Part shown: positions 1 to 10,081 of the stretch, in pieces
Position numbering within the stretch: position 1 is the first letter of the stretch
Layout of the letters: the number at the start of each line of letters is the position of its first letter
The notes under the pieces: model-generated
Database searches by the model: none
Told to the model about the DNA's origin: nothing
What the model saw: only the letters and a program-made list of their open reading frames with translations
Program-made: the position numbers and the translations under genes
DNA from: Helicocarpus griseus UAMH5409
Lineage: Eukaryota; Ascomycota; Eurotiomycetes; Onygenales; Ajellomycetaceae
Reading direction: 5' to 3'
NCBI GenBank assembly: GCA_002573585.1
Contig: PDNB01000016.1
Location: 62,001 to 126,000, forward strand
DNA: 64,000 nucleotides

Positions 1-290
1 TGGGCGAGGCCTACGATGCTCTTGGGCTTCGGGTTGTCGACTACCCAGAGGGAAAGCGACTGGAAGTTATAGAAAAGTGCGTTGAATGGCTTGTCCTAGA
101 CAAAATGGGAATTGTCGGTTACTGACACTCGTTCATAGACTAAAAAAGCGTGGCAAAGGCGCTCCCAAGAAGAAGCGCACCGCTGCAGGTAAGAGGAAGG
201 AGGCTCTCTATTCGCAACAAGGTTCTTGTGCTTTGACTGACTTCTCTGTTTTCTTCTCTGCTAGAGTCGCGATCGGCCAAGAGAAGGTAG
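1..290 (+). CDS. RSM27: Mitochondrial small-subunit ribosomal protein mS33 (Rsm27 family), 3' end only
   Basis: Structural protein of the mitochondrial ribosome small subunit. Only the C-terminal part lies in the window. Exons read as <1..76, 139..188 and 265..290, with introns 77..138 (GTGCGT..TAG) and 189..264 (GTAAGA..TAG). Joined, the frame runs through KRLEVIEKLKKRGKGAPKKK and ends RTAAESRSAKRR-stop. The basic RGKGAPKKKRTA stretch is the hallmark of the family's C-terminus, and the tail length fits. Without splicing, the frame closes at 122-124, so the first intron is needed. The 5' part, the start codon and the mitochondrial targeting region are outside the window. The family call rests on the basic tail and is fairly secure; the gene symbol follows the yeast name. 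Confidence 0.8.
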
Positions 291-853
291 ATGGGTGCAT
301 TACGTCTCCTTGTACATTGTACTACACCCGGTTGATTTGGCGGATCTTTAATTTACGTGCATTGACATTGCAATGGTTTTCTTTATGGGCAATTTACCAC
401 CGGTTTCAACATTTGGCTGGTTGGAAGGAGTGGTTTGGTTTGGGTTCAGCAACTGTATTATTTAAAGTGTTAGTATTTATAAATTCAATAGAGCCTTCAC
501 GGCTTCATCAGCAAAGATTTCAACTAGTTTGTACGGTATTATCGGCCCTTCTTCCACAAGGGTAGCCCATCGTGGATCTTTTTGGCTGGCGCCAATCAGC
601 CACGTGACCTCGAACTTCACCTGCAACGGAGCTTTCCAACTCTCGCCTCTTGAACACTCGACATATCTAAACAACGCGCAATCCTTTCAACATCTAACCC
701 CGTCATCCAATACTCGGTAGCGGCTCAATAATACTCTCTATTGCTCGCCCTTACATGTCTATGCCTGTTTCCAGTGTTTGAGTGACTGAGGTGACGGGCT
801 AAAGGGATTATCTTCTCCCAGCCTCTCTAGCACATCTACGGTAATTCTCCGAT
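291..853. other. Spacer between mS33 3' end and CUS1 promoter
   Basis: This stretch holds the mS33 3' UTR and the promoter of the next gene. Short open frames here have no family resemblance. The only recognisable elements are a CCAATCAG box at 592-599 and the palindrome CACGTG at 601-606, about 250 bp upstream of the next start codon. Confidence 0.6.
592..606 (+). promoter_or_regulatory. Composite CCAAT box and CACGTG E-box
   Basis: CCAATCAG at 592-599 matches the CCAAT(C/A) sites bound by the fungal HAP complex. CACGTG at 601-606 is the canonical bHLH E-box. They lie 2 bp apart and about 250 bp upstream of the CUS1 start. The same pair recurs upstream of ypt1. Function is inferred from motif and position. 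Confidence 0.5.
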
Positions 854-2658
854 ATGCCTGCCGCAGCTGCGAAACCAACTAAAAATCAACTGAAGAGAGC
901 GAAGCGGAAAGCGAAGAAGAATGAAGTATGTTTTTTTATCTATGTGTTTTTTATTTGGATCCCTTGCGCTAACTGATACCACCGCAGGTAAAATCCAACG
1001 AAGAATCTCCCGCGCCGAACGGCGAACCAACACCAACCACCACCGTTGAGACCAAGGACAAGCAAGATGCTGCGCCATCAGAGGCGCCATCGGTGCGCAC
1101 TAATAATGAGGATGTCGGACCCGAAAACGAGAACATCTACGATTCCGTCGATTCCTCCGTCGATCCGCTGTTTGAAATGTACAAGGACGTGATTGGCAGG
1201 TTCGAGCAGCGCGACAACGACGAGTCTGTGTCGAATCAAATTGACAAGCCCGAGGTCTATTTCGATGATGACGACGATATTCCGGATGAGGATGAGGAGC
1301 AGTCGGGCCCGAAAATATCCAAGAAAAAGCGCAAGGAAATGAACAAGCTGTCTGTTGCCGAGCTGAAGGCTTTGGTTCGCAAACCGGAAACTGTGGAGTG
1401 GACGGATACGTCTGCGTCGGATCCGCGGCTACTTGTTCATATCAAGGCGTATCGAAATGTCGTCCCCGTACCGAGTCATTGGTCGTTGAAGCGCGAATAT
1501 CTGTCGTCAAAGAGGGGTGTGGAAAAGCCGCCGTTTGCGCTGCCAAAATTCATCCAGGAGACTGGTATCGCTGAAATGCGTGATGCTGCTTTGGAGAAAC
1601 AGGATCAGGCAACTCTCAAGCAGAAGCAGCGCGAACGTGTACAGCCCAAGATGGGAAGGCTGGATATTGACTACCAAAAGCTCTACGAAGCATTTTTCCG
1701 ATTCCAGACGAAGCCCGAATTAACTCGATATGGAGAAGTTTACTACGAAGGCAAGGAATATGAAACTAATTTGCGACATTTGAGACCTGGTGAGTTGAGT
1801 GATGAGCTGAAGGAGGCGCTCAATATTCCACCGGGTGCGCCTCCGCCATGGCTTATCAATCAACAGCGGTTTGGGCCACCCCCATCGTACCCTGCCCTCA
1901 AAATCCCAGGCCTAAATGCTCCGCCTCCGCCAGGTGCTATGTGGGGGTACCACCCCGGTGGATATGGAAAGCCGCCGGTCGATGAGCACAACCGACCATT
2001 GTACGGAGGTGATATCTTCGGTGTGTTGCAAACCCAGCAAAATGTACAGCAAGGAGAACCTGTGGAGAAAGACCTTTGGGGAGAACTACAACCTCCAGAG
2101 GAGGAATCAGAGGAGGAGGAAAGCGAAGAAGAGGAGGAAGAGGAAGATGAGGAAGAAGGAGGCACTGGGTTGCAGACTCCGAGTGGATTGGAAACACCAA
2201 GCGGGATGGTTTCCACCGTGCCATCGGAATATGGCGGTGCAGAGAGCGTCGTGGGCGAGTTCGACGTCCGAAAGCACCATCGCGGAACGGAAACAGAGGA
2301 GTCCGCGCACCCCCGGTCTGCCTACCAGGTCATCCCCGAACACCAAACCAACGTCCAGGGCTTCTTCGGCGGCGACCGAGCCTACGATCTCAAAGCTGCG
2401 CAGAGCAATCTTCCAGTTCTTGGACAAGAGGATCAAGGCCGGAAAAGGAAGAAGCCTGGGGACGTGGATGTGTCTGTCGATCCCGACTCGCTGCAAGCGC
2501 ATGACGGGATGAATAAGGAGGATCTGAAGAAACTGTACGAGGCACAGAGGAAGCAAGAGAATAATCCCAACTGGGGTTTCCAGGAGGATCTGAGTGATAT
2601 GATTGCTAGCGAGAGCCGGAAGCGGTTAAAGAAGGATGAGGAGAGAAGGGGGAAGTGA
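854..2658 (+). CDS. CUS1: Splicing factor 3B subunit 2 (SF3B2 / SAP145 / Cus1)
   Basis: Core component of the SF3b complex of the U2 snRNP, which anchors U2 at the branch site in the nucleus. Exons are 854..925 and 988..2658, giving 580 residues. The intron (926..987, GTATGT..CAG) joins the 24-residue N-terminus, rich in Lys/Arg, to the rest in frame. The central region carries the DUF382 block (VEWTDTSASDPRLLVHIKAY) followed by the PSP proline-rich domain (LREL-type HLRPGELSDELKEAL, then IPPGAPPPWLINQQRFGPPP and GLNAPPPPGAMWGYHPGGYG), both diagnostic of SF3B2. A run of acidic residues with three to six consecutive Glu follows the PSP domain. The C-terminus is charged. Length is usual for fungal orthologues. 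The start is chosen because it opens the short conserved basic exon. Confidence 0.93.
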
Positions 2659-3342
2659 TGGAATATGCTCGATTAAAATGCGGTACAACAGACATATCAT
2701 GGAGTCAGGAGTTTTCTTGAGCCGGGATAAGTGGCATGGGGGATTTTTGTAGCAATATATTGTTTTTGTTTTTGTTTTTTGAGAAATTTGTTTTTTAAGA
2801 AAGGGAATGTTTAATGGTGTCGGTTTACTTGCGCTGTATCTCGTGGATGTGGTCCTAATAACGTCTCAGTACTCCGTAGTCCAGGTAAGAATATCTTTAC
2901 GGTCCCTTCTCTGCTGCTAATGGGGTATGAATCCAAGTATGCCCGTTGTTGCTTTTACAGCTACATAACTCCTCCAGGAATATCCTCAATCTGTGCCCCC
3001 TTGCCAGTTCCGGAGATTGATATCACGTGACGTCACCCATATTTTCCGCTTCCGTCGCGCATTCTTTCAAACCAACGCCAGCAGAACAAACAGCTCAGAA
3101 TAAAACTAAGGACGGCGCAGTAACATGAGGAATCAGTCGTTTCTTTCACTGCACTGCTACGTTGTAACTCAACGATAGCTTCATTTCAATGTCAACTACA
3201 GCAACCGAGCTATGACCTGATCCCAACCATCTCCGCTCCTTATAAAACCTTACGCCGCCGTAAATCTTGCCAACCCCCGTACCATCTTTTATGCCCTACT
3301 ACTCCGAAGTCTGACACCATTTTACTTTAATACAACGACACC
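2659..3342. other. Spacer: CUS1 3' UTR and promoter of the RS-rich gene
   Basis: T-rich 3' flank at about 2755-2800 (TTTTTGTTTTTG type), then a promoter region with an overlapping CACGTG/TGACGTCA element at 3024-3035. No gene-like frame is seen. Confidence 0.6.
3024..3035. promoter_or_regulatory. Overlapping CACGTG E-box and TGACGTCA CRE palindrome
   Basis: CACGTG occupies 3024-3029 and the perfect CRE palindrome TGACGTCA occupies 3028-3035, sharing two bases. The site is about 310 bp upstream of the next start codon. E-box and bZIP/CRE binding is established for these sequences in general; use here is inferred. Confidence 0.5.
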
Positions 3343-5143
3343 ATGGATCGCGACCGCGATAGAAGGTTCGTAGAGACTCCTATTCACGCGCATGTAGGGT
3401 AGTGGAGTTGTCCTGCAGCTTCGGTGCGCTCAGTCGCCCCATACTACAACAGACAGGCCCGCTAATACTTAATGCTTTCACGATCTTAGATATGATGACG
3501 GCCGCCGATTTGGAGAAAGCTACCGCCCGGGCGCGGATAGGCCCCGTCGACCGTCTCCTCGCGGTGATATTCGTTTCGTTCGCTCACCTCCACCACGACC
3601 TCGCTCACCTTTGCGGCCTGCAGCTGATACCTGGGCTCCTGATCGAGGAAGACCTCGCAGCCGGTCTCCTCCAGGTGGTTTCCGACGGCGCTCGAGAAGC
3701 CCTTTTTTCCGAGGTGGCAGAGACCCGGTGTCCAGCTATAATCCAAGAGTTAGGAGACCGTCTCCTGGTCCCATGCGCGATATCCGTCGGAGTCCCCCCA
3801 GGCCTCGACGCTCGCGAACACCACCTCGATTTGCGAGGGAGCGGAGTCCACTTCCTTTGAAGAGAGTGCGCGACCCGTCGCCAATGAATAGTTATTACCC
3901 TCGTTCTCCAAAGAGAGAGCGTGTTGCTTCTCCAGCCAGACCCAGATATGAACGACCCAGGTCTCCGCCTTTTCCTGATTTACCTCGAGGACCTCCTCCC
4001 CGCGCTCGTTCGCGGAGCCTGGAACGGGGTGAATTGCGGCGAGAAATGCCCGGTGAGCGGACATGGCGACGCAGATCACCGTCTCCTATTCTGCCCCCGT
4101 CTGGCCGCAACTCTGGCCAAGGCTCGACCTCGACATCACGCAGATCGTCACCACCGCCACAGCTGAATGACAGACCGAGTATGTCGCGTGGCGGGCCAAT
4201 GGCGCGTTCACCGGCCAACCTACCCCCACGTACACAATATGAACCTCGCCCTCCTGCCATGTCGCCTTCCTATCCTATGAGATCCCCACCACATCGACCT
4301 ATAGAACCACCCCGCGGCCCTTCTAGTAGACCAATGTCTCCGCCAAAGGGACCGAGCAGACGGCTTCCCTCGCCTCGATTACCGGAGAGGCCTATGAGAC
4401 CGGCTTCAGGAAGCGATAACGAAAGAAGTAGTGAAAGCCAGTGGCAAAATTCGAGAGCACAACGCCCGCCTTCTCCAGGGCCTCAGAACGGCACACGACC
4501 GCCAAGAATCCCCAGCCAGCCGCAAGCTTTCAATAAACCCCAAGCAGCTACTCCACCGTCTGGTCCTTCAACCATCCCACCACCAACTGGTCCGCAGGGT
4601 CGCGCAAACAACACCTTACTTGCTGCACCAACGCGTCCTCGAGGTGGTCCACCACATCCTTCTACTAGGGACGGCCCCCCTCCTCGCGAGGGCTCCTGGT
4701 CCGGACCATCTCGACACGCCTCGCCACCAATGCACCACAAGACCCCTACAGGGCCCCGCGCAGGCTCGAACTACGAGTCCCACCGTCCACCTCCCTTCCG
4801 GCGCGGGAGTAGTTCATCCACCCCATATTCCCATCCACACCCGCATCCTCGCCCTCAACGTCCCACCAACTACCTCTCCGGGCTACCTAGCATAATACCG
4901 GGTGGGAAACTCCTTGCGTCGGGGATAGATCCTAGCCGCGCCAAGCGCCTCGCGCAGCTGGAAGTCGATAGGGAGAAGCTGCTCGAACAGATTGAGGAGA
5001 AGCAGAGGACCAAGCGGGCGGGACTGCGGGAGTGGGAGAGGCTTAGTCGGGAGAGCTCGACTGGGGCGCTGAGGAGTGAGCTTGCAGAGGGACATCTGCA
5101 GAGGATGACGGAAGGGGACGGGCTGGGTGGTGCTGCGTTTTGA
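3343..5143 (+). CDS. Arg/Ser/Pro-rich protein, splicing-matrix (SRRM1/RS)-like
   Basis: Exons 3343..3365 and 3490..5143 (intron GTTCGT..TAG) give 558 residues. The start encodes MDRDRDRR and the RS/RP-rich frame continues directly after splicing. The body (about residues 20-440) is low-complexity with many RSP, SPPR and RSRS repeats, typical of nuclear RS-type splicing proteins. The C-terminal 90 residues are different: a charged, probably coiled-coil segment (SRAKRLAQLEVDREKLLEQI) conserved in form in fungal homologues. No RRM, PWI or kinase domain is visible, so it is not a classical SR protein. Role in pre-mRNA processing is inferred from composition. It sits directly downstream of CUS1, but with its own promoter. 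Confidence 0.7.
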
Positions 5144-5771
5144 AGGGTTTCCATCTCAACATTTCAATCCTACATTTGTGTTTCTGAATGATTTGTTTCC
5201 TTTTTAATGGTTCTAGTTTGTTTTTTTAGGCGTTTCATTGGGGGAGATGTTACGCGGGGATATTATAAGGAGTCTATTCTGAGGTGTAATTTATTTTGAG
5301 TTTTCGAATTTCCAGCATCTTTTTAGTAATTGATTGTGCTTCATAACATTGACTGATAAACTATCCAAAATATATATCCAACTTGTCGTTCAATATACCC
5401 CTTGCGCCCTGAACTTCGATACCACGTGATCTGTACCCCGGCCCGTTGTTAGTCCGAGCCGGCAGCGGGCCAACAGCCACAGCTCGCCGCAGCAACATCC
5501 AACTCCCGTCGGTACTGGCTGCGTGTCAACAATTCCCATATTCAATTCCCTCCATCAGCAACTCTCAGATGCCCTGATTCATGGCGCGCTCTGCTCCGAC
5601 ATTCTTTCCGCCAGAGAAACCAGTGTCTCAGATCCCCATTCTCGCCATATCGCCTTGAATTCAACTACAAATCTCCGCCCGCGATAACCATTCCGTCATT
5701 GCGCCATATTTCTGTACACTACTACAAAATTCATAGAAAGGAAACAGCTCTGACGAGCTACATCGCCCATC
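5144..5771. other. Spacer: 3' UTR of RS-rich gene and ERD2 promoter/5' UTR
   Basis: A T-rich 3' flank precedes a promoter with CACGTG at 5423-5428, about 345 bp upstream of the ERD2 start. The open frame from 5699 runs into the first ERD2 intron and is not a separate gene. Confidence 0.6.
5423..5428. promoter_or_regulatory. CACGTG E-box upstream of ERD2
   Basis: The sequence CCACGTGAT contains a perfect E-box palindrome about 345 bp from the ERD2 start, the same distance class as in neighbouring promoters. Confidence 0.4.
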
Positions 5772-6838
5772 ATGAATATCTTCAGGTTGCTAGGTATGCG
5801 CGAAATATTTATGGTCTGATTCAAATTCGGGATTTCCCGTGGCGGGCAGTTGTCCCGCTTCTATCAATTGACTTATCAATGGCTGACCCCTATACCCCAT
5901 ACAACAGCGGATTTCTCCCATCTGATCTCCATATTGATTCTTTTGCAAAAGATGAAATCGTCCAGCGTACGCATAACTCCCTGCTCGAGGCCCACGGCAT
6001 ATGATAACTGCCACGTACGGAAACTGACGCCTTGATGTTATTTAGAGCTGCTCTGGATTATCGTTTAAGTCGCAAGCTTTATATCTCTTCGTATACTGCA
6101 CGCGGTACCTTGGTACGTTCCCAAACTTTTGCTACGCACCCAGCAGTATCAAAATGAAGGGAAAACCGACGCGCTAAACGGGATGTTTGTTTGTTTCATA
6201 GATCTCCTTTGGACCTTCACCGACTCCGCCTACAACACCATTTTCAAACTCCTATTTATCTCCTCCTCCGCGTACACGATATATCTCATGGTTAACGACT
6301 ACAAACCGACCCACGACCCGAACATTGATACCTTTAAAGTGCAGTACTTGCTAGGCGCAAGTGCTATTCTCGGATTGATTTTCCCTCCCAGATATGAGTT
6401 CGCAGAGGTATGCTTCAAAGTCTCTGTGACTTGATTCGCGCACGGCACTTCTAACGATGAAAAAACCCGCTACACAGATCTTATGGGCATTCTCCATCTG
6501 GCTCGAATCCGTAGCAATTCTCCCGCAGCTCTTCATGCTTCAGCGCACTGGCGAGGCGGAGACCATCACGACACATTACCTCTTTGCGCTAGGGATCTAC
6601 CGGGCGCTGTATATTCCCAACTGGATTTATAGATATTTCACCGAGGGCTTTTTGGAGCCGATCTCCGTGATCGCCGGTATTATACAGACGATTCTCTACT
6701 CGGACTTTTTCTGGATCTACTATACCAAGTTCGTTGTTCCGCTTCTATTATATTTCTGATAAACGTATGCTGACCAGCTGCTCTTTTCGCGACTATAATA
6801 GGGTCATGAAGGGCAAGAAATTCACTCTGCCTGTATGA
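5772..6838 (+). CDS. ERD2: ER lumen protein-retaining receptor (KDEL/HDEL receptor)
   Basis: Seven-helix Golgi/ER membrane receptor that returns HDEL/KDEL-tagged luminal proteins to the ER in COPI vesicles. Six exons: 5772..5793, 5908..5966, 6046..6112, 6202..6407, 6478..6728 and 6802..6838, giving 213 residues, the usual family length (about 212). The spliced protein starts MNIFRLLADFSHLISILILL, continues with KSQALYLFVYCTRYLDLLW, has the YLMVNDYKPTHDPNIDTF loop and ends TKVMKGKKFTLPV. All these blocks are classical ERD2 signatures. Hydrophobic segments are spread across the whole length. Donor sites are GTATGC, GTACGC, GTACGT, GTATGC and GTTCGT. Function is secure from family identity. Confidence 0.95.
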
Positions 6839-7798
6839 GGAGGGGAACTCTCTTGTTAAAAGGATATGCGATACGTTGTATGTGCTCTGGGATATATTAA
6901 GCGTTTTTAAATAAATTACGACCGGTGTGATTTGACCAGACCGCGTCGAAAAAGCATGAGGATTTGAGTTGAGGGGAACGCATACTTGTACCATCAAACA
7001 GACCAATGCGATATTTCGTTTTCTCGGTTCGGCTTTCTCAGGCACTGGGCTTTTTGTATGATCTTCGGTGTTACTTTTTTTATCTTTCTTTTTTATCTAT
7101 TATATTCGTTATTTTATTGACTTTGACAAATATATCGTTTTGTAATTTGAATCTGAGAATGCCAGTTCAGTGATGATAAGATCTCATTGAACTGACTTGA
7201 AATAACAGGGGACATAGTCCTAAGGAGTTCATGTTCAGCTGCCATCTATCTCACTGTTTTGATTGCTGTGTTTTTCGTACTGTGAACGTAGGTTGAGCTT
7301 AAAAAGGTAGATAGCCGGAGGTAAACAGCAAAGAAAGCCAACAAGACTAGACAGCGAGTATCATTCAAAAATCAGAGATATCAAAACATATGGAGTATCA
7401 TAGAACATAATCTCATTCAAGATAGATATTTCAAAAGGCAGAACACTCGGGAAATCCCGAGAAAAGATATGATTTGAAGCAATAACGGTTGGGCGGGTTC
7501 AAGGTATTTCGGCCACCACCCTGAATATTCAGTCAATAGAATGATTTTCTATTTAGGAGGCAAATTCGTTGGCAGACAACAGGGCCATGCCGTTTCGACT
7601 GTTATTCATCCAAAAAGGACTTTGAGCATCATTCTCAACGTCAAAATAGTGCCGTAAGGTCCGGAGGTGGCGAGCTTGATCATTCTACGACATAGTAATC
7701 CCGTTTCTCGAAATCCAACCACGGCGCAGGAAATTATGAAGCCCCGAAAGATGGAAGGCTTGCATTTTTGAAGTACGTTGTTTTGGAGATACAACTCG
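6839..7798. other. Convergent spacer between ERD2 and the XRCC4-like gene
   Basis: AT-rich DNA holding the two 3' UTRs of convergent genes. A possible poly(A) signal for ERD2 is at 6910-6915. No gene-like frame is supported. Confidence 0.6.
6910..6915 (+). terminator. Possible poly(A) signal AATAAA for ERD2
   Basis: AATAAA lies about 72 bp after the ERD2 stop. Fungal poly(A) signals are degenerate, so this is a plausible assignment only. Confidence 0.35.
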
Positions 7799-9139
7799 TC
7801 ATAGTTCGTCGTCTTCATCAGATTCTCCCTCTTCCACAGGGGCAGGCTTAGCGGCTCTCTTCCTGGTGAACGGAAGTTCACGGCGTGGCGGAGGGCTAGA
7901 TGCCTTTTTCGCCGTTGATGACGATTCCGGTTGTTTTGACGATGCACGGGTGGCTCTCTTCACTTCACTCGCGCCGGGGGTCTGGCTAGGTGGCTGCGGT
8001 TGTGCCCGCTCGCCTGCTTCATCTTCGGTGGCGGTTTCTTCATCCTCGAGGGGTTCCGGGGTTTCTTGTCTTTCTTCCTCCGTAGATACATCCTCTTCAC
8101 CCTCGCCCTCCCCCATCTCTGCATTATCATTGTCCTTCTTCCCGACCTTGTCCACGTCCATTGTATCAAAACCGTCCTCGCTTTCTGACGACGGAGCCGG
8201 TTCCTGCGCTTTGCGCTTGCCTCGTCTTCGGCCATCAGTAGGTTCCGATGGAGCGGGAGAAGCTTCCATTTCGTCAACTAGTCAGATCGTTCAGTATTGG
8301 TAAGAAAAAAAACTTGGATTGTGGATGTGCAGACCTTTTGCAGGGTCAACTTTTGCCGATCCGAGCAGGCGTTGTTGATTTCTGATTTTCAACTTCTTTT
8401 CGTTTAGTAGTTGAGCAAACTTGGCAATCAACTGGTCATCGTGCTCCGATTTGGCCTTGATAAGCTCTTCCAGTTGCGAATTAAGCTTGTTGATAGTGCT
8501 TTCCACCGCCTCGTACTTTGCCGTAAGAGAAGCTAACTGGTCTTCAAGCTCATCCCCCCTTGCTATGGCCACGCCCGTCCAGTCGAAAAGCTGAATGGCT
8601 TGGTCATCATCCTGCTTGAGGGTTATTGTTCCCAATCTTTGCTAGAAAAACGATCATTATCAGCCTCCGCCTGATATACATGGCTCCGAACAAAGAAGTC
8701 TGGATAGACAGATATATACCGTAATTGTGTCGATCCTCTTCCTTAGTGTGATAAAAATCTCCCTCTCACTCTCGTCATCCTCATCCTGTTTTACAGTCGC
8801 AGCAATCTCCAAGCCCGACTTGTGGTCTTCAGGCACTGATGCGGACTGTTTCTGCCCAAGCGCGTATGCTAGAATGCCCTTCCATTCATCGTCATCGCCA
8901 TGGTAATTCTTGGCTCGTAACTTGTTTATTTGCGCGGTTTTCACTACGGCATGCCATTAGCTGAGATACTCTTTGTAATTGTAGTAATTGTACCGACCTG
9001 AGCCTCTATACGGAGCTTCCCCCTCTGTCGCAACGAACTTGAGGTCGAGCTCCGAACTGCCTGACTTGGTGACTTTGACGAGGATGAAATCGTCAGGGCT
9101 GTCGCTCCGTTTGATGCGCAGAATGTTTTCTTTGGCCAT
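7799..9139 (-). CDS. XRCC4-like DNA double-strand-break repair (NHEJ) protein
   Basis: Predicted partner of DNA ligase IV in non-homologous end joining (XRCC4 in animals, Lif1 in yeast). Exons on the minus strand, in order: 9139..8998, 8943..8720, 8641..8335 and 8277..7799, giving 383 residues. The N-terminal third forms the expected beta-rich head, starting MAKENILRIKRS and including an AKNYHGDDDEWKGILAYAL segment like the XRCC4 head/stalk junction. Residues of about 120-225 form a long heptad-like coiled-coil stalk (DELEDQLASLTAKYEAVEST). The C-terminal 150 residues are acidic and disordered, with basic patches such as KRKAQ and TRKRAAK that may be nuclear localisation signals. The first donor is a weak GTCGGT. 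The family call rests on architecture and a few conserved blocks. XLF or SAS6-like relatives share the fold, so certainty is moderate. Confidence 0.72.
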
Positions 9140-10081
9140 AGTTGAGTCAGTGTGTTATTTGGAGGGAAATAATATACATATTTCGGTGAATTGAGTCTGC
9201 GAGAAGAGTTGGCGCATTGATGAGATATTCTCTCTAATAATGTAGGCAACAACAGCCCCCAAACAGTGATGTAATGTACGGATATCGTCATGACGTTACC
9301 ATACCGCCACGTGACGCTGCTACGCGTGGGGACGCGCCGGCGTCTCGCTTAAGGCACCGTTTGCGGACTAGCCGCCGAAGCGCGTGGGGTCTCCGCGCTT
9401 GGGCCTTGGCCTTGGCACCAACCTCCTCCCAGAACCAGAACCAGAACCCTCGACCACGACCTCGACTGGTATATACCGACGACGGCAGACGACAGACGAC
9501 GTTGCATTGGGGTCCGTTCACTACCAACACCGCCTGGCAGCTTTCACTCAGCCAGCTTAACCATCCTCCCAGCCACCGTCTGTCTCCCCTTGCCCCCTTC
9601 GGCCTCGCAACAATTTCGATCCCAACTATATCCAGCTGTCCCCGTCTGTTGCCCAATATCGCTTCCGCCCAAGCTCAACAATCTGGGCCGACCCTGTATA
9701 ACCAGTTCACCAGTTCACTCACTTCCTGTCCATGGTGTTCACTTCTACACGGGCAGGTCTAGATTGATGGGAGCTTTCGGCAGTCCCTCGTTCAAATTCG
9801 AAAGCATTACGATCGTCATAGCCAGACTATAACTCATTTTTTTATCAAACGGCCCCCTCGCTTGTTTCAGCCAAATCAAACCTCGATTTTTCTCCAAACC
9901 GATTCGCAAACGGTGCCAACTTGACACGGGATGACTTCTCATCCTCCGCCTCGTGTCTGTCCAGGTCAACCTCGAAGCTTACCATACAAATTCGACATCT
10001 GCTATTGAAACTATCTTATAAGATAGAGGGCTGTCATAAACGCGAGAGACAAATACGGAAAACGATAGCTGGTCAACCGGC
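9140..10081. other. Divergent promoter between XRCC4-like gene and byr4
   Basis: About 940 bp serve two divergent genes. A CACGTG box is at 9308-9313, about 170 bp from the XRCC4-like start and 770 bp from byr4. The 162-codon frame from 9274 and its antisense counterpart are compositionally biased and are probably not genes. Confidence 0.6.
9308..9313. promoter_or_regulatory. CACGTG E-box in divergent promoter
   Basis: Perfect palindrome in the context CCACGTGACG. A TGACGTTA half-CRE lies about 18 bp upstream, near 9291. The role is inferred from recurrence in nearby promoters. Confidence 0.4.

Noticed and set aside
9274..9762. 162-codon ATG frame upstream of byr4, with an open antisense frame
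   Set aside because: It lies in a divergent promoter/leader, is Arg/Pro-biased from GC-rich DNA and shows no domain. The matching open antisense suggests composition and not coding.
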